A stretch of DNA of 64,000 nt from Alphaproteobacteria bacterium (GCA_002690045.1 NZDE01000011.1:462582-526581), one strand, 5' to 3'; counted from the stretch's first letter, positions 1 to 8,322 are shown. A program made the numbers and translations. Notes: generated by a model not told the origin, from the letters alone.

Positions 1-308
1 CCATATTGGGCACGTTGGCGGGCAACGGCGCGTTTTAACGCAGTACGGCGACGGCTTTCGGTGTCTGCAGCGGCTTGTTCGATCTTTTCACGCTCAAGCG
101 CGGCATTTTGCTGCGCAATCTCCATATTGACCTTTTGCTGCTGTGCCAATTGGGTAAAGTCATGTTCCTGCTGACGCGCCATATCACCATTTGATCGCGC
201 CGCAATACTATTCGCCAGCCCCGCCCCTGCAGATATAAACTGCATAGTTGTTCCCAGCACAGGTGTTACCGCATTCAACGCCGACACGGCTGAACTAAAT
301 GAAGCCAT
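1..308 (-). CDS. Phage internal virion-like protein, 3' part off the window edge
   Basis: The reading frame starts at ATG 308 behind an AGGAGAA ribosome-binding site and runs off the left edge, leaving about 102 visible residues. The N-terminus is an alanine- and serine-rich hydrophobic stretch (residues 1-37). It is followed by a highly charged, glutamine-rich helix (about 40-102, with AQQQK, QQNAAL and SRRRTALKRAVARQR) that looks like coiled coil. It follows the tail tubular protein B-like gene with a 36-base gap, the place where T7-like phages carry internal core proteins. That position is the main reason for the call, because the visible part has no diagnostic domain. It could also be a tail-length or other virion structural protein. 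Confidence 0.5.
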   Translation of the reverse strand, partial: MASFSSAVSALNAVTPVLGTTMQFISAGAGLANSIAARSNGDMARQQEHDFTQLAQQQKVNMEIAQQNAALEREKIEQAAADTESRRRTALKRAVARQRAQY

Positions 309-344
309 TTTCTTCTCCTAATATGTTGATTTGAAATATTTTGT

Positions 345-2243
345 TTAGTCGTTGACTTTAATTTCCGATGTGACCGAGAGCAGTTTGAACGGCCGCGGGT
401 CGGATTGTTCGATGCGCCAAAGCGGCTTGGTTAAGTCCCGCGCCCAGCCGAGGGAACGCAGGCGAATATCGCCGCTCATCACAGGTGGCGGCGCATCAAG
501 GATGAGGTCTTCACCGATTTGTTTGAGCGGAACATCCTGCAAGCCGCGACCGATGTCGATGCGCATAGCTTGTGTTTCTTCGATGCGGAATAAGGCTTCG
601 ACCAAACGAATGGCGCGTCCGCCGCCGCTTTCACTGATAAGGTTTGGTGGAAGTGGTTCAACAATATGCGTAAAGCTAAGGCCGATTTGCACATTGGTTG
701 CCGCGACTGGCAAGGTGATGCTGCCGCTCGCCACTAATATCGTATCAAGACGAATGTCATCAGCGAGGATGTCAACATACTGTCCATCAAGATGGTCAAG
801 GCCGCTCCATACCGTTGCGGGGGCTTCGCTTTCTCCGGCGAGGCTTGAATCCATAAAGCTTTCATCATCGAAACGCTCAATAAGATAATCCCCGCCGCGT
901 TCAACTAGCATATAGACATCATCGCCGACCACAGAAATTGATTTCACATTGCCGAGCGTGTCATGCACCGTCCATGCTGCGACTTGTTCCGCGCGATATA
1001 CGGTGAGCGTCGCAAATTTACCATCACCACGGGCAATGAAGAGCAAGCGGCGTTTCTTATCATAGTCTTGGTCGAGCGGGTCTTTGATAATATGACGCGA
1101 CAGCAAGGCAAGGTCGGTTGAGGAATAGGCTTGCTCCACATCGGTATAAAGAAACTCTCGAATTTCCTGCAAATTACGGGCAACGAATAAAGTTGCGCCA
1201 TCAACGTCAATTGGCGGGATATAGCGTTCAATGGCTGAACCGATACGCGTCTGGCGCAGCAATTCAACGGTTGATGGCGTTAGGGGCGAACCCGTGACCA
1301 TCCATTCCGCACCGCTGGTGAAGACTTGTAGGTGACGGCCAGAGAAGACAGCGCGAATGGCGTTAACCTGATCCGACAAAATCGCGAATTCGATGGCTTC
1401 GTCATCAAGACCTTCACCGAGGTCAAAATTAAACAGATCCCCTGATTTAGAAAACCAGATACGGTTGGGCAGGTCGCGGCTGCCGCCAATGACCAATCGA
1501 TCCTGATGGAAGGCGAGCGTCACTGGATAACCCCGCGCAGGTGAAAATGCCTGTTCCTGCCAATCAATTGTGGCTGCTGTATCAATTAGATTTTCCTGTG
1601 TTTCAACGGTAACGACCGTGGCGGAATCATAATCCGTCACGAGGACTTCTTTACCCCCCACACGCAGGCGGGTATTTTCATGCAGCAAAGTGAAAACGGG
1701 CGCTGACGCCGTCAGGGTGATAGTCCCTGATGTACCCGATGGGGTGAGCGTCACCTGCGCACCTGCAAATTTATAGTAAGGCTGATAATTGCGCCCGCCA
1801 TCCTCAAAGAAACTCCAGTCCTGCAATGCCCAAGAGGCATCCGAGAGGCGCAGCAATTGTTTAGGCGGATAATCTGGGTGTGCGAGCAATAATGTATCGG
1901 CTGATTGCGTCCAAGCGAGCTGTTTAATATCCGCTTCTGGCCATGGTGAGGCCACGCTCGTCACCAAAGTATCTTCCAGATAGATGGATATTTTTAAGTC
2001 TGTAACAACTAGTAAATAGGTTTGCTGTGTGTTGAATTCAAACGGGATAAGCCGCCCTGCCCCTTCAGCGGCATCGACATAATATGTGCCGCTGCGGCGT
2101 GATATACCGCCCGTTGGGTGGATGAAAATATTGCGTAAAGCGAGCGCGCCATTTTCATAGGCGTTCAGGTCACCGCGCCCAAGCAAATCGCGGGAAACCT
2201 CGCCCGCCGTGAAGGTGGTTTTAATCTGTCTGATCCGTGACAT
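345..2243 (-). CDS. Tail tubular protein B-like (nozzle) phage protein
   Basis: The 632-residue protein starts at ATG 2243. Its N-terminus (TFTAGEVS, LLGRGDL, ENGALALRN, PTGGISRR) has the pattern seen in tail proteins of podovirus-type prophages in alphaproteobacteria. The rest is beta-rich with no membrane segment. It lies 41 bases after the tail tubular protein A-like gene and before an internal-virion-like gene, the same place as T7 gp12. The family assignment comes from the N-terminal pattern and from synteny. The protein is shorter than T7 gp12 (about 790 residues), so a different tail-nozzle family in the same role is possible. Confidence 0.65.
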   Translation of the reverse strand: MSRIRQIKTTFTAGEVSRDLLGRGDLNAYENGALALRNIFIHPTGGISRRSGTYYVDAAEGAGRLIPFEFNTQQTYLLVVTDLKISIYLEDTLVTSVASPWPEADIKQLAWTQSADTLLLAHPDYPPKQLLRLSDASWALQDWSFFEDGGRNYQPYYKFAGAQVTLTPSGTSGTITLTASAPVFTLLHENTRLRVGGKEVLVTDYDSATVVTVETQENLIDTAATIDWQEQAFSPARGYPVTLAFHQDRLVIGGSRDLPNRIWFSKSGDLFNFDLGEGLDDEAIEFAILSDQVNAIRAVFSGRHLQVFTSGAEWMVTGSPLTPSTVELLRQTRIGSAIERYIPPIDVDGATLFVARNLQEIREFLYTDVEQAYSSTDLALLSRHIIKDPLDQDYDKKRRLLFIARGDGKFATLTVYRAEQVAAWTVHDTLGNVKSISVVGDDVYMLVERGGDYLIERFDDESFMDSSLAGESEAPATVWSGLDHLDGQYVDILADDIRLDTILVASGSITLPVAATNVQIGLSFTHIVEPLPPNLISESGGGRAIRLVEALFRIEETQAMRIDIGRGLQDVPLKQIGEDLILDAPPPVMSGDIRLRSLGWARDLTKPLWRIEQSDPRPFKLLSVTSEIKVND

Positions 2244-2284
2244 GGCTTATTCCTGTTCGTAATTCATATGGTCAATAAAAAGGC

Positions 2285-2854
2285 TTAATCGCGTATGTCG
2301 ATTAAGGTGAAATCCTGAATGTAATTCGGGCTTTGTTGCTGCGCGTCGATTTGACGGGCGCGGGCGAATTCATCTTCCGAAATGCGGAATAATGCTTCGG
2401 CGCGTGATGTGCTTTCAGTAATCGGGATACAAAACTCTGCTGAGAGCCGCGCGATAACCGCTGCATCAAAAAATGGCGGGAAGGCTTCTTCATCAGGGCG
2501 GTAAATATAGGTCAGCGTCACAGCATCATAATCGCAATGCAGCTGGCCTTGGGTGATACGGTAATTTACGCCGAGCCCCTTTGCTCCTGTACCGCAGGAA
2601 ATCGCCGTTAAAAAATCGACTGGTAATTGAAAGGCGTATTCATAATCCGCAATTGGGCTTTCGCTGAGCGCCGTTAGTTTGATTTGCCCTGTCGCGAAAC
2701 TCCAGCGATAGGATGACAGTAGCGCATCACAAACCGGCACATAAAGAGCCCCTGCAATTTCACTTTCCGCCGTGCCGTCTTCAAACGAGGTGATCGGCGC
2801 AGCCCCCAATCGAATAAGCGCACGCGTGCATAATGCAACATCATTTAATGCCAT
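2285..2854 (-). CDS. Tail tubular protein A-like (gatekeeper) phage protein
   Basis: This 189-residue protein begins MALNDVALCTRALIRLGA and continues ITSFEDGTAES, LLSSYRWSFA and YAFQLPVDFL. That arrangement is typical of the gp11/tail tubular protein A family, which forms the adaptor ring between portal and tail nozzle in podoviruses. ATG 2854 has an AGGAGAAAT ribosome-binding site just upstream. It is followed by the TTPB-like gene after 41 bases, as in T7. The length matches T7 gp11 (about 196 residues). No frameshift is seen. Confidence 0.8.
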   Translation of the reverse strand: MALNDVALCTRALIRLGAAPITSFEDGTAESEIAGALYVPVCDALLSSYRWSFATGQIKLTALSESPIADYEYAFQLPVDFLTAISCGTGAKGLGVNYRITQGQLHCDYDAVTLTYIYRPDEEAFPPFFDAAVIARLSAEFCIPITESTSRAEALFRISEDEFARARQIDAQQQSPNYIQDFTLIDIRD

Positions 2855-2969
2855 TTTATTTCTCCTAATATGTTGATTTCATGTCTTAAACCTTAGAATA
2901 ATGCGGCTTTACAGCCCCATATATGATTGATAGATTACATGTATTATTTTTTCACCTACGGACCCCGCT

Positions 2970-3138
2970 ATGCGTTTAAACCACATCATCCAATCATATT
3001 AATAAATTTAGTCCTTAGTACTCATGTCGCTAAAGCCAATGATCCGCAAGGTAAACAAGAGTCCTATAAAGTCGTCGCCCAAAGCGTGATTGACAAATGG
3101 ATTATGAAGGCGTGTTTAACAAAACTATTGCTCCATAA
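2970..3138 (+). pseudogene. Truncated, frameshifted copy of the exported protein at 6427
   Basis: The start MRLNHII is kept (ATG 2970), but compared with the intact gene one base is missing after the seventh codon, so the frame ends at a TAA after ten codons. In other frames the sequence still reads like the intact protein (LSTHVAKANDPQ against LSIHLAKADDLQ, then AAQ-VIDK). After the ATTGACAAATG block the middle of the gene is missing, and only the last codons before TAA 3136-3138 can be recognised. An unrelated-looking frame of 74 codons (2927-3151) crosses it and is probably not a gene. Confidence 0.8.
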
Positions 3139-3228
3139 TTTTCGGCCTTGAGCCTACTAATTTAATGCATCTGTTATGCCATAACTGACAACGAGTGCGC
3201 TGTTCTTCTTCTGTATCTTAGGCGCATG

Positions 3229-3375
3229 TTATCTAAACTGGGCTTCAGTATCTTCCACAAAGTAGCCAAGCTTGTTTAAGTGACGTTTGGTTTTAACGAT
3301 GTCGTCAGGGTCGTTGGTATGGTTTTTGCCGACATTTGATTTTAATGGATTTTCAAAGTTACCGAATAAAGTCAT
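3229..3375 (-). pseudogene. Truncated N-terminal fragment of the GH108 lysozyme
   Basis: ATG 3375 opens MTLFGNFENPLKSNVG, which matches the first residues of the lysozyme gene ending at 6949 (MSLFGNFENPLKSNVG). Identity continues through DPDDIVKTKRHLNKLGYFV to about residue 43, after which the frame ends. Only the first helices of the peptidoglycan-binding domain remain and the catalytic domain is absent. A longer frame back to 3417 exists, but it adds residues not found in the intact copy. Confidence 0.8.
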
Positions 3376-3404
3376 TGTTCTAATCTTTCTATAGTGTTCA
3401 CTTA

Positions 3405-3491
3405 AAAAAGTACCCATCTGCGCCTTACGAGATGAGGACGTATGTGGAGCGCACAGGAAATGTGCAGGCGGCGCAGATGGGCGGCTCGTAA
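3405..3491 (-). terminator. Large hairpin with U-tract downstream of the capsid genes
   Basis: Bases 3413-3424 (CCCATCTGCGCC) and 3470-3481 (GGCGCAGATGGG) are a perfect 12-base inverted repeat. A small hairpin lies between them (GCACA 3451-3455, loop GGAAA, TGTGC 3461-3465). Read on the minus strand, the closing arm is followed by TAC and six T residues (3405-3410), which fits an intrinsic terminator after the small virion gene that ends at 3518. A second pair, TTACGAG 3425-3431 and CTCGTAA 3485-3491, crosses the first stem, so a pseudoknot or an alternative fold is possible. Confidence 0.6.
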
Positions 3492-3517
3492 CCGTGGTTT
3501 ACGGCTTTGCGTTTATT

Positions 3518-3757
3518 TTACGCATAAGCGGCAATGGTTACGGCACTGCCGGTATTGGCCGTTACGATATAGAATGTCGTATCCGGCGTACCGTCAGTAT
3601 CAACGTTAGCGATGATAAGGTCATTGACGCGCAGCATATCCGCCGCGCCATCAAAATAACCTGCGCCTTCAACGGAATCATCCGTTGTTGCGTAATGCCA
3701 CATCGTGAATTTATTGGCATAGGCCAATACGCTGAGTTCATTGATCTTTAAAGTCAT
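3518..3757 (-). CDS. Small conserved virion-associated phage protein
   Basis: A 79-residue protein starting MTLKINELSVLAYANKFTMWHY, with AGYFDGAADMLRVNDLIIAN in the middle and TTFYIVTANTGSAVTIA at the end. Short beta-rich proteins of this kind are common directly downstream of the major capsid gene in podovirus-type prophages. They are often suspected to be head decoration or fibre-attachment proteins, but I know of no firm function. It follows the capsid gene by 40 bases and precedes the large hairpin at 3405-3491. Confidence 0.65.
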   Translation of the reverse strand: MTLKINELSVLAYANKFTMWHYATTDDSVEGAGYFDGAADMLRVNDLIIANVDTDGTPDTTFYIVTANTGSAVTIAAYA

Positions 3758-3797
3758 GTTATGATCCTTTCTTTAAATTTTGGGAATGTGAGACGGT

Positions 3798-4628
3798 TTA
3801 GGCTGGTGTTTCATCGCAGTCGATTTTGACAATGCCACCTTGGTCGATAAGTACAGCGCCTTGGCTCATCATGTTATTGACGAAGTGCGCTGCACGATCA
3901 CCATGCCAGCTAATATCCGTGTTCACATCCGCGCCGGACGCATGACCGATTGCTGTTTTGTGGAACCAGAAACAGCTGCGCACGCCTGAACCATCAACAG
4001 GCAAGCCTGAATGCGGGATAAAGATTGTGCCGAGCCATTCTTTAGCTTGCGTGCCTTTCCATGGCAGCGCGTCTGGGCCGATGTAATCCGCATTGGAAAA
4101 CTCATCAATGGCGAGTAGATCACTCCATTGTTTCCAGCCAATTACAGCATAACGCTGACCATCATCTGGCACATCGTTTTCACCAAGCAGTTCAAACGCT
4201 TCCAAAACTTTCGCTTTGGTTAGGCCGTCACTGTCATCAGCGATGACATTTGTTGATGCCGTATCAAGCGCGTTAATAATCAGCTCATCCGTTTTACGAC
4301 CTAGGGCGTAAGCACCGGCATTGGCGATGATCATACGTTCGTCTGTTTGCATCTTCAGTTCGTCCAGACGGTCAACCCAGTCACCGGCGTAATAATCCTG
4401 AAGGATACATTCAACGGCTGTGTGGTCTAAATTCATCACTGGCACCATGCCATGTGTTGATTTTGTTGATGCCACGCCCTTACCAACTTTTTGGAATGTG
4501 GTTGAGGCACCCTTCACGTCACTGACCGTACGCACTGCACCACGCAGTTTAGAGCCTTGACGCTGATAGGCTTGATGAACTTCTTGTTCAAACTGTTTAA
4601 TGAAAGAATTTTCTAAACTTGTAGACAT
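3798..4628 (-). CDS. Phage major capsid protein
   Basis: The 276-residue protein starts MSTSLENSFIKQFEQEVHQ. It has the helical N-terminal arm and the RGAVRTVSDVKG/STTFQKVG pattern of HK97-fold capsid proteins from podovirus-like prophages, and it lacks the long N-terminal delta domain because scaffold is encoded separately. Further family-like segments are DRLDELKMQTDER and ANAGAYALGRKTDELII. It lies between the scaffold gene and a small virion gene on the same strand, as in T7. The PilZ gene on the opposite strand separates it from scaffold. Confidence 0.8.
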   Translation of the reverse strand: MSTSLENSFIKQFEQEVHQAYQRQGSKLRGAVRTVSDVKGASTTFQKVGKGVASTKSTHGMVPVMNLDHTAVECILQDYYAGDWVDRLDELKMQTDERMIIANAGAYALGRKTDELIINALDTASTNVIADDSDGLTKAKVLEAFELLGENDVPDDGQRYAVIGWKQWSDLLAIDEFSNADYIGPDALPWKGTQAKEWLGTIFIPHSGLPVDGSGVRSCFWFHKTAIGHASGADVNTDISWHGDRAAHFVNNMMSQGAVLIDQGGIVKIDCDETPA

Positions 4629-4803
4629 ATTAACCTCTTGTTAAGTTTTTAGATGTTAGAAATATGCACAGCAGTTTATAGGCCGTATGAATACGCACCT
4701 GACCGATAGCAAGGATTGGAAGTAAGTTTACGGGCCAGCGTTTCTGGTTAGCCGTGGTTTGATATTATAACGACAGATTTGCACTATTATTTTCATAAAA
4801 ATA

Positions 4804-4832
4804 TTGACAAGCCTGTTTGCGTTATGTATAAA
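4804..4832 (+). promoter_or_regulatory. Consensus sigma-70-type promoter for the PilZ gene
   Basis: TTGACA at 4804-4809 and TATAAA at 4827-4832 are separated by exactly 17 bases. It points toward the plus-strand PilZ gene at 5014 and implies a leader of about 170 bases. The rest of the 385-base gap between capsid and PilZ genes (4629-5013) shows no further gene or clear hairpin. The strength of this promoter suggests the PilZ gene is expressed from the silent prophage, independently of the late operon. Confidence 0.7.
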
Positions 4833-5013
4833 AGCCCTCTAATATAAGGTAAGACTTAAGTTTCAATACACATATATACAAACAATATACGTAAAATAAG
4901 AAGCACTTACCCTATGGATAGAAAGCGAAAATTTGTTAAAAATAGTACCCTTAGGGCCTATCCTGCACTATATTAAATGCTAGTGGGTCCTCGTGATGTG
5001 GGAGAATTAAAAA

Positions 5014-5433
5014 ATGCTTTGGAAAAAACTGGTAGAAAAAGCGCTTCGTGACGAAGCCGAAATGAACGACAACACAACTATTCGTTTGAACGCGGATAAT
5101 GTGGCGCAGCGCCGTGCATATCCACGCCGTGAAAACGACAAATGTGTATCCGTCATTGATGATCACTTCATGCCAATCGAAAATTGGAGCATGAGTGGCG
5201 TGCTGTTAAATGGTGATGATCGCCTTTATAACGTTGGCGATAACATCGACATGCTTTTGAAGTACAAAACATCAAAAGGCATTGTTGAAGTTCAACAAAA
5301 TGCACATGTCGTACGCAAAGGTAATGAACGCATTGCGTTAGAGTTTTCACCACTCAACAGACAAGCCTTTCAGGATTTCCAGCGTGTTATTGATGACGAT
5401 GCCGCATCACAATTTGCAGCATCGCAAGCCTAA
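5014..5433 (+). CDS. PilZ-domain protein (predicted c-di-GMP receptor) inside the prophage
   Basis: The 139-residue protein starts at ATG 5014 behind GGGAGAA. It has the two PilZ ligand motifs: RxxxR (R34-AYP-R38) and [D/N]xSxxG (N57, S59, G62). The remainder is the expected beta-barrel followed by a C-terminal helix, with an extra charged N-terminal helix (1-30). PilZ domains bind cyclic di-GMP and change motility, envelope or enzyme activity. The gene is on the strand opposite the virion genes, between scaffold and capsid, with its own strong promoter, so it behaves like a lysogenic-conversion gene. Its target is unknown. Binding is inferred from the motifs. Confidence 0.85.
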   Translation: MLWKKLVEKALRDEAEMNDNTTIRLNADNVAQRRAYPRRENDKCVSVIDDHFMPIENWSMSGVLLNGDDRLYNVGDNIDMLLKYKTSKGIVEVQQNAHVVRKGNERIALEFSPLNRQAFQDFQRVIDDDAASQFAASQA

Positions 5434-5438
5434 TAACA

Positions 5439-6152
5439 TTACTCTCCGTATAAGGTTTTAAAACCTTTTGTGACCTCGGCTATATAGGCGGGGTCTTTTG
5501 TTTTCCAGTATTTAGGATCAGCCATCATTGTCTTTAGCTTATCCTCACTTGCGCCGCCTGCGCTATCCTGCCCACCATCAATGGCTGGCTGATCGGTTTT
5601 CATCATACGGTAGAGCGCCATAACGCCTTGATACGACCCTGCGAGGCCAGCAAGAACATCTGCTGGTAAATTCTTTTGACCATAGGCTAACAACTGACGA
5701 GATACTTCCTGCCATTTCTCTGCCCCACCAAATTCAGCGACCAGGCGGTCTAACTCTCGATCCGCTTCAAACTCGGCTGATAGCTCAACAACCAGAGGCA
5801 CAAGCTTTTCCGCCGCGGCATCATAAAGCATTTGCACCTGTTCATTGGTGAATCCTTTTTCATAGAGGCGCTGATTTAATTCAGGATCCAAATCAAACAT
5901 ACCATGTGATAAATCAACATCGTAATCATCCGCGCAATCTGGACAGCCAAGTTCTTTCAACGCACGGCGGCGGCCATCTGGGTCAGCCAATGACGGCCCC
6001 ATTTGTGAAAGTTTCTTTTCAAGCGCCATATATGATTTTAACAAAGCATCCGTACGCAGCTCACCCGTTTGCGGGTCGAGAAACTTTTCCGGCACTTTCA
6101 TGTCGCCATCCGTCATTTGGTCGATTGGTTTATTTAGTAGATTATCATCCAT
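5439..6152 (-). CDS. Phage scaffold (capsid assembly) protein
   Basis: ATG 6152 (MDDNLLNKPIDQM) is chosen because AAGGAG lies six bases upstream. A longer frame to 6239 adds a hydrophobic stretch without a ribosome-binding site. The 237-residue product is acidic and helical, with VPEKFLDPQTGELR and ALLKSYMALEKKL near the N-terminus and a lysine-rich C-terminal helix (KYWKTKDPAYIAEVTKGF). This resembles T7-type capsid assembly proteins that template the procapsid shell. The order relative to portal and capsid agrees, although a lysozyme gene and a plus-strand gene separate it from portal. Confidence 0.75.
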   Translation of the reverse strand: MDDNLLNKPIDQMTDGDMKVPEKFLDPQTGELRTDALLKSYMALEKKLSQMGPSLADPDGRRRALKELGCPDCADDYDVDLSHGMFDLDPELNQRLYEKGFTNEQVQMLYDAAAEKLVPLVVELSAEFEADRELDRLVAEFGGAEKWQEVSRQLLAYGQKNLPADVLAGLAGSYQGVMALYRMMKTDQPAIDGGQDSAGGASEDKLKTMMADPKYWKTKDPAYIAEVTKGFKTLYGE

Positions 6153-6426
6153 AGTGGTCTCCTTATGGTTTCTGGTAAGCGATAAATACAAAAAACCGCG
6201 TATAGCCCCAACGGCCAACGCGGCATGAAATAAATACAATTATCCCGTTTATGGATATGAATATAGTCCTAATTGCAGTGTTTTGTCAAGGATTATTCTT
6301 TTAAAAACTCAGCTAAATAGGTATGAGTGCGAAAACGACTATCCTGAACATTATATCCTGCAGCTTTACAGCCCCATATATGATTGATAGATTACATGTA
6401 TTATTATTTAACCTATAGGCTCCGCT

Positions 6427-6942
6427 ATGCGTTTGAACCACATCATACTAGCCATATTAATAAGCTTAATTCTTAGCATTCATCTTGCTAAGGCCGATGA
6501 TCTACAAGATAAACAAGAGCCCTATAAAGCCGCAGCCCAGCGCGTAATTGACAAATGCTGGGCGATTTCACAAGAAGACCGCGACAGCGGCGTAACTGAA
6601 CGCATGCGCTATGGCACATGGGACACAGCACGTTGCCTACGCGATCATATCTTATTTTTATCAGAAACCATTTTATTTGAAGGTAACCAAGATAAACAAA
6701 CAGAGGTTAAGGAAAACCTTGAAAACATCATTAATGGATATGGGAAGTTATATTGGGCATTGGGCAATGAAAACAACGCCTGTAAAACTAGCTGTGGCAC
6801 AATAGAACATATCACACACAACTATGTTATATCACATGCTCTGGGTGAGATATTACACGATTTTTACAGAAAAATTGACCGTTATAAAGCCGACTTCCCG
6901 CCTATTGATACGATAAAGCAAGAGGTTAAAATTACTCCATAA
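6427..6942 (+). CDS. Exported small protein of unknown function, prophage cargo
   Basis: A 171-residue protein with a signal peptide (MRLNHIILAILISLILSIHLAKA, cleavage likely after AKA at residue 23). Four cysteines remain in the mature part, near residues 43, 68, 118 and 122, and suggest disulfides in the periplasm. The 119-122 region reads CKTSC. I do not recognise the family. The small size and spaced cysteines recall periplasmic lysozyme-inhibitor-like proteins, but no motif is good enough to claim that. The gene converges on the GH108 lysozyme gene with six bases between stops. A decayed copy of the same gene pair lies at 2905-3400. Confidence 0.6.
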   Translation: MRLNHIILAILISLILSIHLAKADDLQDKQEPYKAAAQRVIDKCWAISQEDRDSGVTERMRYGTWDTARCLRDHILFLSETILFEGNQDKQTEVKENLENIINGYGKLYWALGNENNACKTSCGTIEHITHNYVISHALGEILHDFYRKIDRYKADFPPIDTIKQEVKITP

Positions 6943-6948
6943 CTTTAT

Positions 6949-8298
6949 TTAGTCACTTAACTCATTTTTGCGCGCCAACCAGCCCCCCTTATTCGAATCA
7001 AAGTTATCAAGACCACGCATAAATTCCTCACGTTTTTGAGCGTAAAGTTTCCCCACTTCTTTTATTTTCCCTGAACGCACGGCAGCCTCGACCGCTTGAC
7101 GCGTTGCAGGTCCTATATTTCCATCGTAATACGCGCCACCGTCTTCACGATTTGTTTTCAAATCCGTTCCCGTAACCTCGTCTAGCGACTCTTGCAACCA
7201 TCTTCCCGCATCGGCAGGACCATGAAGTACACCAGAATCAAAAACATGCTCGGCAATTTTTGAACCAGACTCCTTTAGCCCCGGAACATTGGCAAGCTTA
7301 TCAATTTTCGGACGCTCAAAATATTCATCACGAAAAACCGTATTAATTTCTTGGTCTGTTAGGTCGATTGTCTTTTCAGGCAAATTCCATTCAGGGTGTA
7401 TTTTTCGCATTGCCTCCAATGTCGCTTGTGATACCCCCTTCATTGTCGCGCCTGCAGGATCCTCACTTTTGGGTCTATCCGCGTACCCGCCTTCACGTGG
7501 TTCAAGACGCGCGCGGTATTCACCAAATATATCATTTTGTTCAAATTCAGGTAAATCTGTATTTTTTCTTACCATTCGCTCTGGTCGTGACTTGGGACGA
7601 ACGGGAATACGTTCTGTGCCAGAATATTCATCAGCAGGCCGCGCTACAGGTTTAGCCATGGCGCTATCTTTCGTACCTTGTTTCTCGGCTGATATACTCA
7701 TCATATTTTGTTCTTTACGTCTTTTCGCTTCTTCATGGACACGCGCGAGAATTTCAGCGGTTTTAAACACACCTCGGTTTTCGCTGCTGCGTTTGGTGTT
7801 GCCTTTGGCGGCGCTTATTGCTGCGGTGATGGCGTCTATGCTGCCGAGTACGCGCTCGGCCTGCGTTGGTGGTGGCTGTGGCGCTTCTTTGGGCTTAGGA
7901 AGGTCTGGAACTATGCCAATATCTCGAACTTTCGGCACTTTGCGCGGCGGTAGAGTGCCCGTGATGTTAGCGCCGAAACCGATACCGATACCGATACTGT
8001 CATCTTCTTTATAGTCCCAAAGAATGTCTGCGGGTTTCTTCGCGAGAACCTCGAACATGCTACGTTCGGTTTCACCGCCGGGTTTCATGACGCCATCTAT
8101 TTTTAGGTTATTGTCTTTTTGATATTTTATAATGCCGTTTTCTAGGGCTTTTGTAATGAAGGGGCCTTCCGTATCTTCCACAAAGTAGCCAAGCTTGTTT
8201 AAATGACGTTTGGTTTTGACGATGTCGTCAGGATCATTTGTGTGGTTGTTGCCGACATTGGATTTTAATGGATTTTCGAAGTTACCGAAAAGTGACAT
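6949..8298 (-). CDS. GH108-type phage lysozyme with N-terminal peptidoglycan-binding domain
   Basis: The 449-residue protein has a PG_binding_1-like domain at residues 20-85 (DIVKTKRHLNKLGYF, ALENGIIKYQ, DGVM) and a proline- and charge-rich linker (about 115-255). A GH108-like catalytic region follows (about 262-425): REGGYAD with the likely catalytic glutamate E269, DPAGATMKGVSQATL, and LHGPADAGRWLQ with DGNIGPATRQAV. GH108 enzymes cleave the glycan strands of peptidoglycan. It lies between the Bbp19-like and scaffold genes rather than in a lysis cassette, and there is no signal peptide or holin nearby. A virion-associated lysozyme is therefore as likely as an endolysin. The pattern is divergent, so activity is inferred. 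Confidence 0.7.
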   Translation of the reverse strand: MSLFGNFENPLKSNVGNNHTNDPDDIVKTKRHLNKLGYFVEDTEGPFITKALENGIIKYQKDNNLKIDGVMKPGGETERSMFEVLAKKPADILWDYKEDDSIGIGIGFGANITGTLPPRKVPKVRDIGIVPDLPKPKEAPQPPPTQAERVLGSIDAITAAISAAKGNTKRSSENRGVFKTAEILARVHEEAKRRKEQNMMSISAEKQGTKDSAMAKPVARPADEYSGTERIPVRPKSRPERMVRKNTDLPEFEQNDIFGEYRARLEPREGGYADRPKSEDPAGATMKGVSQATLEAMRKIHPEWNLPEKTIDLTDQEINTVFRDEYFERPKIDKLANVPGLKESGSKIAEHVFDSGVLHGPADAGRWLQESLDEVTGTDLKTNREDGGAYYDGNIGPATRQAVEAAVRSGKIKEVGKLYAQKREEFMRGLDNFDSNKGGWLARKNELSD

Positions 8299-8322
8299 GT
8301 TTTTATCCTTATATTGTGGTGT

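Larger units (their letters stand above)
2905..3400. repeat. Decayed, internally deleted copy of the 6362-8330 exported protein/lysozyme module
   Basis: Bases 2905-3107 match 6362-6562 closely, starting at a shared GCTTTACAGCCCCATATATG block. Bases 3247-3375 match 8167-8298 on the opposite gene. The short 3128-3138 segment matches the 3' end of the exported-protein gene at 6931-6942. Both copies have the same convergent arrangement, but this one has lost most of the two coding regions. The intact and decayed copies flank the small virion, capsid, PilZ and scaffold genes. The decayed copy is a direct repeat of the module, not an inverted one. Confidence 0.85.

Noticed and set aside
2927-3151. 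74-codon frame near the decayed module
   Set aside because: It reads a frameshifted remnant of the exported-protein gene from an upstream non-homologous start, so it is treated as a pseudogene.
4680-4715. CGTATGAATACG hairpin with CACCTGACCG after it, resembling part of palindromic element copy D
   Set aside because: The 56-nt spacing, the AG..CAAG start and the outer arms are all missing, so the likeness is probably chance.
7289-8014. Long open frame (241 codons) on the plus strand opposite the lysozyme gene
   Set aside because: It lies entirely inside the lysozyme gene in antisense, is serine- and arginine-rich as expected for a complement frame, and lacks a credible ribosome-binding site.
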